Positions 16,432 through 25,205 of a stretch of DNA of 64,000 bases are shown in pieces. The DNA lies in contig NZ_JAWQLY010000016.1 in the NCBI RefSeq assembly GCF_033446685.1, positions 3,826-67,825 on the forward strand, written 5' to 3'. Position numbers and translations under genes: made by a program. Each line of letters begins with the position of its first letter. Positions within the stretch are counted from its first letter, which is position 1. The stretch comes from Modicisalibacter sp033446685. Its GTDB lineage: Bacteria > Pseudomonadota > Gammaproteobacteria > Pseudomonadales > Halomonadaceae. A model generated the notes under the pieces. That model saw nothing but the letters and a program-made list of their open reading frames with translations, made no database searches and was not told the origin of the DNA.

Positions 16432-17847
16432 TCAGGCGAGGCGCTTGCGTTCGCTGGAGGAGGGAATACCCAGCGCTTCGCGGTACTTGGCGACGGTGCG
16501 TCGCGCCACCGCGATGCCGTCGGCGGCGAGCAGATCGACCAGTTTGCTGTCGGAGAGCGGCTTGCGCGGCGGCTCGTCGCCGATCAGCTTCTTCAGGCGC
16601 GCGCGTATCGCGGTACTGGAATGCGCATCGCCTTCGCCGCCGCCGACATGGCTCGAAAAGAAGTACTTGAGCTCGAAGACGCCACGCGGCGTATGGATGA
16701 ACTTCTGCGTGGTGACTCGCGAGATGGTCGACTCGTGCATCTCCACGGTCTGGGCGATATCGGCGAGTACCAGCGGTTTCATGGCTTCTTCGCCACGTTC
16801 GAGGAAGTCGAGCTGGCGGACCATGATCTCGCGACCGACCTTGAGCAGGGTGTCGTTGCGACTCGACAGGCTCTTGATCAGCCAGCGCGCTTCCTGAAGA
16901 TGCTGCTTCATGAAGGTATTGTCGTCGCTCTTGTCGGCCCGCTTTATCAAGGCGGCATAGTCGGGTTGGATGCGCAGCCGCGGTAGCGCCTCGGGGTTGA
17001 GCTCGATACGCCAGCCCTCGCGAGTGTGGCGGGCAACCAGGTCGGGGATCACGTAATCGTTGCCGCTGGCGTCGAAGACCTGGCCGGGACGCGGGTCGAG
17101 GGCGCGGATCAGCGCGATCACCGCATCGAGCTGAGCGTCGTCGAGGCGCAGCCGGCGCTTGAGCAGCTTGCGATCGTCGCCGGCCAGCGCTTCGAGAAAC
17201 TGACGCACCAGGCGCTTTGCCTGAGGCAGCAGCGGCGTATCGTCGGCCAGCGTAGCCAACTGTAGCAGCAGGCACTCGCGTAGGTCGCGGGCGAATACGC
17301 CGGTGGGGTCGAACTGCTGGAGGCGATACAGGACCTGCTCGACATCGGCGACCTTGAGTCCGGCGAGCCCTTGATTGTGCAGGCCTTCCGTCAGCTCGTC
17401 GAGCTGACCTTCGAGGTAGCCGTCGATGGTGATCGAATCGATGAGGCATTCGGCGATCGCATGGTCGCGGCTATCGAGCCCGGCCATTTCGAGCTGCCAC
17501 TGGAGATGATCCTGCAGGCTCTGATCGGCGCTATTGCGCTCGAAGTCGGGGCCGTCTTCACTGCGCCCGGCGCTGGGGGCCAGGTCCTGGTAGGTATCCG
17601 ACCATTCGCTGTCCAGCGTGAGTTCCTCGGGGATGTCGCTGGCCCAGTCGTCTTCTACCGTCTCGCCGACGGCAGTTTCCCCATAGTCGTCTTCCATCTC
17701 CAGCATGGGGTTGGATTCCAGCGCCTGCTGGATCTCCTGGCGTAGGTCCAGCGTCGACAGCTGCAGCAACTGGATGGCCTGCTGCAACTGGGGCGTCATG
17801 GTCAGTTGGGTGCCGACCCGAAGCTGCAACGTGGGTTTCATAGCCAT
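16432..17847 (-). CDS. rpoN: RNA polymerase sigma-54 factor
   Basis: Alternative sigma factor that recognises -24/-12 promoters and needs AAA+ activators to open DNA. The 471-residue protein has the Gln/Leu-rich activator-contact region at the N-terminus (LTMTPQLQQAIQLLQLST), an acidic linker (about 60-110), the core-binding domain, a helix-turn-helix (ESTISRVTTQKFIHTPRG) and the RpoN box ARRTVAKYRE at residues 448-457. Gene order lptB-rpoN-hpf-ptsN-rapZ-ptsO is the gammaproteobacterial standard. A sigma-54-type promoter sits 70-85 nt before its start. Confidence 0.97.
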   Translation of the reverse strand: MAMKPTLQLRVGTQLTMTPQLQQAIQLLQLSTLDLRQEIQQALESNPMLEMEDDYGETAVGETVEDDWASDIPEELTLDSEWSDTYQDLAPSAGRSEDGPDFERNSADQSLQDHLQWQLEMAGLDSRDHAIAECLIDSITIDGYLEGQLDELTEGLHNQGLAGLKVADVEQVLYRLQQFDPTGVFARDLRECLLLQLATLADDTPLLPQAKRLVRQFLEALAGDDRKLLKRRLRLDDAQLDAVIALIRALDPRPGQVFDASGNDYVIPDLVARHTREGWRIELNPEALPRLRIQPDYAALIKRADKSDDNTFMKQHLQEARWLIKSLSSRNDTLLKVGREIMVRQLDFLERGEEAMKPLVLADIAQTVEMHESTISRVTTQKFIHTPRGVFELKYFFSSHVGGGEGDAHSSTAIRARLKKLIGDEPPRKPLSDSKLVDLLAADGIAVARRTVAKYREALGIPSSSERKRLA

Positions 17848-17916
17848 GACAACGTGACTTCACTGACAGGGTTTGATCACACGTTATCCTGCCCGGTATG
17901 GCCTTGCAAGTATAAA

Positions 17917-17932
17917 AGCAATAACCATGCCA
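17917..17932 (-). promoter_or_regulatory. Near-consensus sigma-54 (-24/-12) promoter upstream of rpoN
   Basis: The minus strand reads TGGCATG, 4 nt, TTGCT. The consensus is TGGCACG, N4, TTGC(A/T), so there is one mismatch in the -24 block, and the 10-nt distance between the invariant GG and GC is exact. Transcription would begin near 17906, leaving a leader of about 60 nt before the rpoN ATG. A sigma-70-like TATACT (complement of 17909-17914) overlaps it, so both holoenzymes could compete. Suggests autoregulation of rpoN. Confidence 0.55.
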
Positions 17933-18017
17933 CGATTAAGGCTAATCCCGCTTGGCGATATCTTGCGTGGAATTTCAGGGCTTGACAGCCGACTCTCGGT
18001 GAGGCGGCAGCGAGCGC

Positions 18018-18743
18018 TCAGAGGCGGAACTCGTTACCTAGGTAGACCTCGCGGACCTTCTTGCTGGCGAGTATCGCTTCCGCGCTACCCTCGGCGATGA
18101 TCTGGCCGTCGCCGACGATGTAGGCGTTGTCGCAGATGTCCAGCGTCTCGCGCACGTTATGGTCGGTGATCAGCACGCCGATGCCCCGGTCGCGCAGTTG
18201 GCGAATGATCGACTTGATTTCGCCGACCGAGATCGGATCGACCCCCGCGAAGGGCTCGTCGAGCAGGATGAACGCCGGCTCGGTGGCCAGCGAGCGGGCG
18301 ATCTCCACCCGTCGGCGCTCGCCGCCGGACAGGCTCATGCCCATGTTGTCGCGAATGTGGGTGATATGGAATTCCTCGAGCAGCTGTTCGAGCTGGCGCT
18401 TGCGCCCCGGCTTGTCCAGGTCGCGCCGCGTCTCGAGGATCGCCATGATGTTGTCGGCGACCGATAGCTTGCGAAAGATCGAGGCTTCCTGAGGCAGGTA
18501 GCCGATGCCCGCGCGGGCGCGATGGTGCATCGCCGCGCGGCTGAGATCCTGGTCGTCGATACTCACCTCGCCGGCGTCGGCGCGTACCAGACCGACGATC
18601 ATGTAGAACGAGGTCGTCTTGCCTGCCCCGTTGGGGCCGAGCAGGCCGACGATGCTGCCCTGGCCGATCGACAGGCTGATGTCCTGGACCACGCGGCGAT
18701 TCTTGTAACTCTTGGCCAGATGTCTGGCGAACAGCGTCTTCAT
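18018..18743 (-). CDS. lptB: LPS export ABC transporter ATP-binding protein LptB
   Basis: ATPase that powers extraction of lipopolysaccharide from the inner membrane with LptF and LptG. The 241 residues hold Walker A GPNGAGKT (36-43), the signature LSGGERRRVEIARSLA and Walker B FILLDEPFAGVDP. It follows lptA by 40 nt in the same direction. The 170-nt gap after it carries the rpoN promoter candidate. Confidence 0.97.
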   Translation of the reverse strand: MKTLFARHLAKSYKNRRVVQDISLSIGQGSIVGLLGPNGAGKTTSFYMIVGLVRADAGEVSIDDQDLSRAAMHHRARAGIGYLPQEASIFRKLSVADNIMAILETRRDLDKPGRKRQLEQLLEEFHITHIRDNMGMSLSGGERRRVEIARSLATEPAFILLDEPFAGVDPISVGEIKSIIRQLRDRGIGVLITDHNVRETLDICDNAYIVGDGQIIAEGSAEAILASKKVREVYLGNEFRL

Positions 18744-18783
18744 CGCGCGGGACTCTCCTCTAGACTGGCCTCGGCTGTCGGGG

Positions 18784-19305
18784 TCATTGTTCGGCCGACT
18801 TCGGCGTCAGGCTCATGCGCACGCGCTGGTTCTCGGTGCCCTGAACTTGGGAGCGCGCCTGGACCTGACGATTGTCGAGGAAATACTCGACATAGGCGCC
18901 GTTGAAGGTATCGCTGGCCTGGTGCAACTCGGCCTGTCCGATCAGCTCGACGCGTCGCTCGCCGGCGTGGTAGATGATCGTATCGCCCCAGCCCTTGACC
19001 AGCGGATCGTCGGGCGCCGGGCGCTGTTCGAGATAGGCACGCTCGGCGCCGCCGGTGGCGGTCACCAGGGTCACTTCGCCCTGGTCGTTGCGCTCGATCT
19101 CGACACGCTGAGCGGTCAATTTCATGCTGCCCTGCTGCATGTCGACGTCACCGGTGTAGACGGCGGTGCCGGCTCGGTCGTCGAGATCCAGTCGGTCGGC
19201 GGCAATGTTGATCGGCTGATTGGCATCGCTGTCCAGCGCCAGGGCCGGCGTGGCGAGCAGTGCCGCACCGGACAGCCCTAGTGCGGCGATAAGGGTGCGC
19301 ATCAT
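18784..19305 (-). CDS. lptA: Periplasmic LPS-binding bridge protein LptA
   Basis: Forms the beta-jellyroll bridge carrying LPS from LptC to the outer-membrane LptD. The 173-residue precursor has a signal peptide (MMRTLIAALGLSGAALLATPALA) followed by the mature start LDSDANQPINIAADRLDLD and the OstA-type GTAVYTGDVDMQQGSMKLTA strands. Its start overlaps the lptC stop by 4 nt. Confidence 0.95.
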   Translation of the reverse strand: MMRTLIAALGLSGAALLATPALALDSDANQPINIAADRLDLDDRAGTAVYTGDVDMQQGSMKLTAQRVEIERNDQGEVTLVTATGGAERAYLEQRPAPDDPLVKGWGDTIIYHAGERRVELIGQAELHQASDTFNGAYVEYFLDNRQVQARSQVQGTENQRVRMSLTPKSAEQ

Positions 19306-19889
19306 GATCCTGAATCCTCGTCGATCGGCGGGTGATGGCCGCGTACGTTGCCGTTGAGCCGCATGCGTCCGCTATCCAGCCAGGCATCGAAGCGATCGCC
19401 GCGCACGCGTTGTTGGAATTTGCGCAGAACGGCCTCGCTTTCACTCCAGGCATGGCCGGTGTCGGCATCGTAAACCAGCACCTCGCTATTGATTTGCCAT
19501 CCCTGTTCGGGCGCCTCGAGCTGGGCGTCGCCGCTTAGCTTGAGCGGATTGGCGTTGGCCCCCAGCCTACCCGTGTCGGCGCTGGCGAACCAGACCCGGC
19601 CGCGGTCGTCGACGAGTCGGGCGTCGGGCGTTTCGAGGTGCGTCACGTCATCGTCGGGGGTATGCGTCAGGCGCGGTGTCTCGAGCCGCTGATGGGCGGT
19701 GCCGGCCGCATCGAAGCGGGTCAGCGTGGCGTCTTCCAGATAGTAATCGGGTTCGCCGCTTGCGGCCGTGGAAGGCGGGGCGGGTAGCGAGATATTGCGC
19801 TGCTCGATCAGCGCCAGCAGCCCACCCAGCGCGATCAGGATGAGTGCCAGCCACCATTTGTATGAGAGCCGCGAGAGACGCTGGAGCAT
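19302..19889 (-). CDS. lptC: LPS export protein LptC
   Basis: Bitopic inner-membrane protein that passes LPS from LptB2FG to LptA. The 195-residue protein has one N-terminal membrane segment (about 10-28, WWLALILIALGGLLALI) and a periplasmic jellyroll (YYLEDATLTRFDAAG, then LSGDAQLEAP). It lies between kdsC (3 nt) and lptA (4-nt overlap). Confidence 0.93.
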   Translation of the reverse strand: MLQRLSRLSYKWWLALILIALGGLLALIEQRNISLPAPPSTAASGEPDYYLEDATLTRFDAAGTAHQRLETPRLTHTPDDDVTHLETPDARLVDDRGRVWFASADTGRLGANANPLKLSGDAQLEAPEQGWQINSEVLVYDADTGHAWSESEAVLRKFQQRVRGDRFDAWLDSGRMRLNGNVRGHHPPIDEDSGS

Positions 19890-19892
19890 CGT

Positions 19893-20435
19893 TCAGTTCC
19901 GGCCGTGAAGGTAAGTATCGAGTAGCGCTGCCCAGTGACCCTGCATCTGCAGCAGGCCATCGCAGATGTCGCGTACGGCGCCGTGACCACCGGGGCGTTG
20001 GGTGACCCAGTCGGCCTGTTCGCGGATATAGTCTGGCGCATTGGGCACGCTGATGCCGAGCCCCGCGCAGCGAATGGGGGCGAGGTCGGGCAGGTCGTCG
20101 CCGCAGTAGGCGATCTGCTCGAACCCGAGGTCCAACGTGTCGAGCAACTCGCGCAGCACAGCCAGCTTGTCGTCGCGGCCCTGGAAGACATGCTCGATAC
20201 CCAGGGCCGCGGCGCGGCGCGCCACCATCGGCGACTCGCGGCCGGTGATGATCGCTACCTCGACCCCGGCCCGGCGCAGCAGCTTGATGCCCTGACCGTC
20301 CTGGGTACTGAAGGCCTTGATCTCCTGACCATCGGCCTGAAAGTACAGCTGGCCATCGGTCATGACCCCGTCGATGTCGAGAACCAGCAGCCGTATATGG
20401 CGGGCGCGCTCGGTCAGCTCGGGATGGTCGGTCAT
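19893..20435 (-). CDS. kdsC: 3-deoxy-D-manno-octulosonate 8-phosphate phosphatase KdsC
   Basis: HAD-superfamily phosphatase that converts Kdo-8-phosphate to Kdo for LPS inner core. The 180-residue protein has the nucleophile motif D20-I-D22-G-V-M-T-D-G, no large cap domain, the later TGRESPMVARRAAALG and the acidic CGDDLPDLAP motif. It lies between kdsD and lptC in one transcription unit. Confidence 0.96.
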   Translation of the reverse strand: MTDHPELTERARHIRLLVLDIDGVMTDGQLYFQADGQEIKAFSTQDGQGIKLLRRAGVEVAIITGRESPMVARRAAALGIEHVFQGRDDKLAVLRELLDTLDLGFEQIAYCGDDLPDLAPIRCAGLGISVPNAPDYIREQADWVTQRPGGHGAVRDICDGLLQMQGHWAALLDTYLHGRN

Positions 20436-20445
20436 CGCTGTCTCC

Positions 20446-21426
20446 TCAGATCACGCCACTGACGAGCAGGTCGTGCATGTGGATGGCGCCGATCGGGCGA
20501 TCGTCGGCATCGACCACGGCCAGCGCAGTGATACGGTTGTCTTCCATGAGCCTGACGGCCTCGGCCGCCAGAATGTCGGCACGAATCCGCTTGCCGCCAC
20601 GGGTCATCACATCGTCGACTCGCAGCGCGCGTAGATCGCCATGCTGATCGAGCGTGCGACGCAGGTCGCCATCGGTGTAGACGCCGGCCAATCGGCCTTG
20701 CTCGTCGACCACGCAGGTGAAGCCCAACCCCTTGTGGGTGATTTCGAGCAGCGCTTCGCGCAGCGGGCTGCCGATGACGACGCTGGGCAGCCGCTCGCCG
20801 CTGTGCATCAGGTCCTCGACCTTGAGCAGCAAGCGCCGGCCCAGCGTACCGCCGGGGTGCGACAGAGCGAAGTCCTCGGCGGTGAAGCCGCGCGCTTCGA
20901 GCAGGGCTACCGCCAGCGCGTCGCCCAGCGCCAGCGCGGCGGTGGTCGAGGCGGTCGGCGCCAGATCGAGCGGGCAGGCCTCGCGTTCGACGCCGGCGTC
21001 GAGGTGGGCCTCGGCATGGCAGGCCATGGCCGAGGCGGGGCGCCCGGTCATGCTGATCAGCGGCGTGCCCATGCGTTTGAGCAGCGGCAGCAGCGCGGTT
21101 ATCTCCTGGGTCTCGCCGGAGTTGGAGAGGGCCAGTACCACATCGCGCGCGGTGATCATGCCCAGGTCGCCGTGGCTGGCCTCGCCGGGGTGGACGAAAA
21201 AGGCCGGCGTTCCGGTGCTCGCCAGCGTGGCGGCGATCTTGCGTGCAATATGCCCGGATTTGCCCATGCCGGTGACCACCACGCGTCCCTGGCAGGCGAG
21301 TATCAGCCGGCAGGCGCGGTCGAAGTCGTCGGACAGCTTGCCGCTCAATGCGGCGATGGCCTGCTGTTCCAGCTCCAGGGTGCGTCGGGCGCTGGCACGA
21401 AAGGCGAAGTCGGTATCGATGGTCAT
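20446..21426 (-). CDS. kdsD: D-arabinose 5-phosphate isomerase KdsD
   Basis: Isomerises ribulose 5-phosphate to arabinose 5-phosphate, the first committed step of Kdo synthesis. The 326-residue protein has an N-terminal SIS domain (GMGKSGHIARKIAATLASTG, then FFVHPGEASHGDLGM) and two C-terminal CBS domains. The start MTIDTDFAF at 21426 fits the family; the reading frame stays open to 22380 but that part is antisense to mlaF. It heads kdsD-kdsC-lptC-lptA-lptB and is divergent from the mla operon. Confidence 0.96.
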   Translation of the reverse strand: MTIDTDFAFRASARRTLELEQQAIAALSGKLSDDFDRACRLILACQGRVVVTGMGKSGHIARKIAATLASTGTPAFFVHPGEASHGDLGMITARDVVLALSNSGETQEITALLPLLKRMGTPLISMTGRPASAMACHAEAHLDAGVEREACPLDLAPTASTTAALALGDALAVALLEARGFTAEDFALSHPGGTLGRRLLLKVEDLMHSGERLPSVVIGSPLREALLEITHKGLGFTCVVDEQGRLAGVYTDGDLRRTLDQHGDLRALRVDDVMTRGGKRIRADILAAEAVRLMEDNRITALAVVDADDRPIGAIHMHDLLVSGVI

Positions 21427-21621
21427 GACGATGATTGTTGCCCCGGGGGCGATTGGACTCAAGAGGCGACGCTGCCGGATGACCGGTCCGTCGCGGCTGT
21501 GCCGGGCGCTCATTAGACGCATAGAGGCGGTGGCTTGCAAGGGCCAAAGCGGGTCGGGCTGGTCGTGGTACGATGGGTTAGGATACGATGTTCGATAATT
21601 TTTCACCACTGAGTCGCCTGA

Positions 21622-22434
21622 ATGAACGAATCGCTGCTCGTCGAGGTGGAAGGGTTGCGCTTTTCCCGAGGCGAGAAGGAAATCTTTCGCGGTATCGATC
21701 TGCAGATTCCACGCGGCAAGATCACTGCGATCATGGGGCCCAGCGGCACCGGCAAGACGACGCTGCTCAAATTGATCGGCGGCCAGTTGCGCCCGGATGC
21801 GGGGCGGGTCAGGATCGCCGGCCAGGACGTGCATCGCCTGCCGCGCCGCGCGCTGTTCCGCCTGCGCCGACGCATGGGCATGCTGTTCCAGAGCGGGGCG
21901 CTGTTCTCCGATCTGTCCGTGTTCGAGAACGTGGCCTTTCCACTGCGCGTGCATACCGACCTGCCCGAGGCGATGGTTCGCGACATCGTCCTGATGAAGC
22001 TCGAGGCGGTGGGGTTGCGTGGCGCCCGAGAACTGATGCCCTCGGAGCTGTCGGGCGGCATGTTGCGACGGGTGGCGCTGGCCCGGGCAATCGCCCTGGA
22101 TCCCGACTTGATCCTCTATGACGAGCCGTTCGTGGGGCAGGACCCGATTTCGATGGGCGTGCTGGTGCAGCTGGTCAAGAAGGTCAATCAGGCGCTGGGA
22201 CTGACCGCCGTGGTGGTCTCCCACGACGTCAAGGAAACCCTGACGATCGCCGATTACGTCTACGTGATATCCGATGGCCAGGTGATGGCGCACGGTACGC
22301 CGGCATCGCTGGATGACACCGGCGACGCCCGGGTGCGTCAGTTCATTCATGGCGAGCCCGACGGGCCGGTGCCGTTTCATTACCCGGCGCCGGATTACGT
22401 CACCGACATCATGACCGGGAGGGTGCGACGGTGA
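21622..22434 (+). CDS. mlaF: Phospholipid ABC transporter ATP-binding protein MlaF
   Basis: ATPase of the MlaFEDB inner-membrane complex, which maintains outer-membrane lipid asymmetry. The 270 residues contain Walker A GPSGTGKT (39-46), the signature LSGGMLRRVALARAIA and Walker B LILYDEPFVGQDP. First gene of mlaFEDCB, divergent from kdsD across 195 nt. The stop overlaps the GTG start of mlaE. Confidence 0.96.
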   Translation: MNESLLVEVEGLRFSRGEKEIFRGIDLQIPRGKITAIMGPSGTGKTTLLKLIGGQLRPDAGRVRIAGQDVHRLPRRALFRLRRRMGMLFQSGALFSDLSVFENVAFPLRVHTDLPEAMVRDIVLMKLEAVGLRGARELMPSELSGGMLRRVALARAIALDPDLILYDEPFVGQDPISMGVLVQLVKKVNQALGLTAVVVSHDVKETLTIADYVYVISDGQVMAHGTPASLDDTGDARVRQFIHGEPDGPVPFHYPAPDYVTDIMTGRVRR

Positions 22435-23273
22435 GCGATCGTCACGAGGGGCGTCGCCACGCCTTGCCTGGCGCAGCCTTCAGCCGGGCAGTCTCCCGCC
22501 GGATAGTGACGCTGGGCCGGGCGACGCTGGATGTCGTCGATGCGCTGGGCCGGGCCGGGATGATCCTGGCGCTGTCGAGCATGACCGTGCCTTCACGGGA
22601 AGGTTGGCGGCTGTGGCTGCGTCAGATGCATTTCGTCGGCGTGATGTCGCTGGCCATCGTGCTGGTGTCCGGCGTGTTCATCGGCATGGTGCTGGGGTTG
22701 CAGGGCTACACCATCCTGGTCGATTTCGGCGCCGAGGATGCGCTCGGGCAGATGGTTGCGTTGTCGTTGTTGCGGGAGCTGGCGCCGGTGGTCACGGCGC
22801 TGCTGTTCGCCGGGCGCGCCGGTTCGGCGCTGACCGCGGAGATCGGCTTGATGAAGGCCACCGAGCAGCTCTCGAGCATGGAGATGATCGGTGTCGACCC
22901 GCTGCGCCGCATCATCGCGCCACGCCTGTGGGCGGGTTTCGTCTCGCTGCCGCTGCTGACCGTCGGCTTCAGCGTGGTGGGCATCTGGGGCGGCTATCTG
23001 ATCGGCGTGCAGTGGCTGGGAGTCTTCGAAGGTTCCTACTGGAGCAACATGCAGGACAGTGTCAGCTTCTTCGCCGATATCGGCAACGGCATGGTCAAGA
23101 GCGTGGTGTTCGCGCTGGTGGTGACCTGGATCGCGGTTTTCCAAGGTTATGACCTGGTGCCGACCTCGGAAGGCATTTCGCGCGCCACCACGCGAACGGT
23201 GGTTTATTCTTCGCTGGCGGTGCTGGGGCTGGACTTCGTGCTCACCGCGACGATGTTTGGAGAACTCGGATGA
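22431..23273 (+). CDS. mlaE: Phospholipid ABC transporter permease MlaE
   Basis: Membrane subunit of the Mla transporter. The GTG start overlaps the mlaF stop (GTGA). The 280-residue protein has the membrane-parallel N-terminal helix and about five transmembrane helices. The family motifs LLRELAPVVTALLFAGRAGSA and EIGLMKATEQLSSMEMIGVDP are present. The N-terminus is about 20 residues longer than in E. coli, so a later start is possible. Confidence 0.95.
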   Translation: MSDRHEGRRHALPGAAFSRAVSRRIVTLGRATLDVVDALGRAGMILALSSMTVPSREGWRLWLRQMHFVGVMSLAIVLVSGVFIGMVLGLQGYTILVDFGAEDALGQMVALSLLRELAPVVTALLFAGRAGSALTAEIGLMKATEQLSSMEMIGVDPLRRIIAPRLWAGFVSLPLLTVGFSVVGIWGGYLIGVQWLGVFEGSYWSNMQDSVSFFADIGNGMVKSVVFALVVTWIAVFQGYDLVPTSEGISRATTRTVVYSSLAVLGLDFVLTATMFGELG

Positions 23274-23734
23274 GACGCAGCAAGGTGATGGAGTTCGGGG
23301 TCGGCCTGTTCATGTTGGCCGGGGTGATTGGCGTGATCTTCCTGGGGTTGCGGGTCAGCGGTCTGGGCACCGGCGTATCGGGCGACACCATGACGCTGCA
23401 TGCCAATTTCGCCAATATCGGCGGCCTGAAGGTACGCTCCAAGGTGACTTTGGCCGGTGTCGAGGTGGGGCAGGTCTCGGCGATAGAACTCGACCCCGAA
23501 TGGTACGACGCCCATGTCACTTTCGAGGTCGACGACAAGCTCGAAGGCGTTTTGCCGCGCGATTCCACGGCGGCGATACTCACCGCGGGGCTATTGGGCG
23601 AGCAGTACATCGGCCTGTCGATGGGCGGCGACCCGCAAACCCTCGAGGATGGCGATACGATCCGCGATACACAGCAGGCACTGGTACTGGAAGAACTGAT
23701 TCAGCAGTTCGTATCGAACATGGTGAAGGAATAA
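23270..23734 (+). CDS. mlaD: MCE-domain lipid-binding subunit MlaD
   Basis: Anchored periplasmic protein whose hexameric MCE ring holds phospholipid in the Mla complex. The 154 residues have one N-terminal membrane helix (about 9-28) and an MCE domain (about 40-118) with IGGLKVRSKVTLAGVEVGQV and LTAGLLGEQYIGLSMGG. ATGA overlap with mlaE. Confidence 0.95.
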   Translation: MRRSKVMEFGVGLFMLAGVIGVIFLGLRVSGLGTGVSGDTMTLHANFANIGGLKVRSKVTLAGVEVGQVSAIELDPEWYDAHVTFEVDDKLEGVLPRDSTAAILTAGLLGEQYIGLSMGGDPQTLEDGDTIRDTQQALVLEELIQQFVSNMVKE

Positions 23735-23746
23735 CCGGAGGTGGCT

Positions 23747-24436
23747 ATGACTGTTGGCATGACGACGATGCGCGTAAGGTTTTCCGTTTACCGCTGGCTG
23801 GCCGTTGTGTGCGCCACGCTGTTGATGGCTTCGATGGCCCAGGCTCAGCAGAAGCCCGAACAGCTGATCCGCGACAGTATCGATCAGTTGATGGGGCAGA
23901 TCGAAGGGCGTAAGGACTATTTCGCCGAACACCCCGACGAGCTGGAGGCGCTGGTCGACAAGAATCTCGAGCAGATCGCCGACTTTCGCTACATCGGCGC
24001 CAGCGTCATGGGTCGCTACTTCCGCAATGCCACGCCGGAGCAGCGCTCGCGCTTCGTCGACACTTTCCGTCAGACGTTGATCGATACCTACGCTCGGGGG
24101 CTGGTGACGTTCGATTATCGCGAACTGCGCGTACTGGAAGGCACCGGCGGTCGTTACGAGGACCAGGCCAGTGTCGACATGGAAGTGGTGGCTGACGACG
24201 GCCAGGTCTATCCGGTGAGCTACACCCTGCGCCAGGACGATGGCCAGTGGAAGGTCGTCAACGTCATCGTCAATGGCATCAATCTCGGGCTGACGTTCCG
24301 CAACCAGTTCGACCAGGCGATGCGCAACAACAACCGCGACTATGACAAGGTCATCAGTGAGTGGGCACCCGAAGTCGCTACCGAGGAGCTGGAGAAAGGA
24401 GCCGCTGATTCCTCCGGACAAGGAACGGCGCAGTGA
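23747..24436 (+). CDS. mlaC: Periplasmic phospholipid-binding protein MlaC
   Basis: Soluble carrier that shuttles phospholipid between the outer-membrane MlaA complex and MlaD. A 229-residue precursor with a signal peptide ending MASMAQA before QQKPEQLIRDSID. The ATG at 23747 is preferred because GGAGG at 23737-23741 lies 5 nt before it; an in-frame GTG at 23741 overlaps that site. The Tol-tolerance/MlaC wording FRYIGASVMGRYFRNATPEQ is present. Confidence 0.94.
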   Translation: MTVGMTTMRVRFSVYRWLAVVCATLLMASMAQAQQKPEQLIRDSIDQLMGQIEGRKDYFAEHPDELEALVDKNLEQIADFRYIGASVMGRYFRNATPEQRSRFVDTFRQTLIDTYARGLVTFDYRELRVLEGTGGRYEDQASVDMEVVADDGQVYPVSYTLRQDDGQWKVVNVIVNGINLGLTFRNQFDQAMRNNNRDYDKVISEWAPEVATEELEKGAADSSGQGTAQ

Positions 24437-24774
24437 GCGTATTGCTCGACCATGACGGCGCGCGGCTGGTCGTCCAGGACCAGGCACTGATCGCCAGTGG
24501 CGAGGCCGATTTCGACGTCGCCGCCAGTCTGGCCGAGAGTGGCTGCGAATGGCTGGACACCCAGCCCTCCGGCAGCGTGGTGCACTTTGACCTGAGCGGC
24601 GTCGATCGAGCCAGCAGCGCGGCGATCAGCGTGATGCTCGAATGGCTGCGCTGTGCCCGTAAGCGCGGCCTCGAGGTCGAGTCGGTCAAGCTCTCCGAGC
24701 CGCTGGTTAGGGTGACCTCGTTGGCGGGTATCGATCTGCTGCTGCCCTCCCACCTGGAAGCGGCCGAGGCCTGA
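24433..24774 (+). CDS. mlaB: STAS-domain subunit MlaB
   Basis: Small cytoplasmic STAS protein that binds and stabilises MlaF. 113 residues with the STAS core VHFDLSGVDRASSAAISVMLEWLRCARKRG given here in two parts: VHFDLSGVDRASSAA then ISVMLEWLRCARKRG. GTG start overlapping the mlaC stop. Last gene of the tightly coupled mlaFEDCB operon. Confidence 0.92.
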   Translation: MSVLLDHDGARLVVQDQALIASGEADFDVAASLAESGCEWLDTQPSGSVVHFDLSGVDRASSAAISVMLEWLRCARKRGLEVESVKLSEPLVRVTSLAGIDLLLPSHLEAAEA

Positions 24775-24937
24775 TCGCCTCCCGGCGATCGCTGTCCGCC
24801 ATCGCCGCGCGTCTCGCGATTCGGTAACGCGGCTGGGCATCGCCATCGCCGATGCTTTTCATTACCATGGACGCCTTCACGATCCCGCCGGCGGCGCAGC
24901 GCGTCGCCGGTCCACCTTCGACAGGAGTCATACGTCC

Positions 24938-25192
24938 ATGCAACCCAGTGATGTCAAGGCGCGACTGGAGTCGCGGATCGACGACTGCGAATTCCACATC
25001 CAGGGCGAAGGCTGCAACTTCCAGGTCGTCGCCGTGGGCGAAGCGTTCGAAGGGCTGAGCCCCGTCAAGCGTCAGCAACTGATCTACGGCGCGCTGTCCG
25101 AGGAGATCGCCAGCGGCGCGCTTCACGCCGTGAGCATCAAGACCTATACCCCGGCGCAGTGGCAGGACGCTCCCGAGAACGCCCAGAGCTGA
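24938..25192 (+). CDS. ibaG: BolA-family iron-sulfur protein IbaG
   Basis: An 84-residue BolA-like protein (YrbA/IbaG), which interacts with monothiol glutaredoxin and iron-sulfur clusters and is acid-induced in E. coli. The C-terminal wording LSPVKRQQLIYGALSEEI is split here by one change (GLSPVKRQQLIYG) and is followed by LHAVSIKTYTPAQW. AGGAG lies 11 nt before the ATG. It precedes murA by 13 nt, as in most gammaproteobacteria. Confidence 0.94.
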   Translation: MQPSDVKARLESRIDDCEFHIQGEGCNFQVVAVGEAFEGLSPVKRQQLIYGALSEEIASGALHAVSIKTYTPAQWQDAPENAQS

Positions 25193-25205
25193 GTACTCGA
25201 CCATC

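Noticed and set aside
21535..21599. mla operon promoter candidates (TACGAT, GATAAT)
   Set aside because: Several -10-like hexamers but none with a -35 at 16-18 nt.
21427..22380. Upstream extension of kdsD giving a 644-codon frame
   Set aside because: The extra part is antisense to mlaF. KdsD homology begins at 21426.
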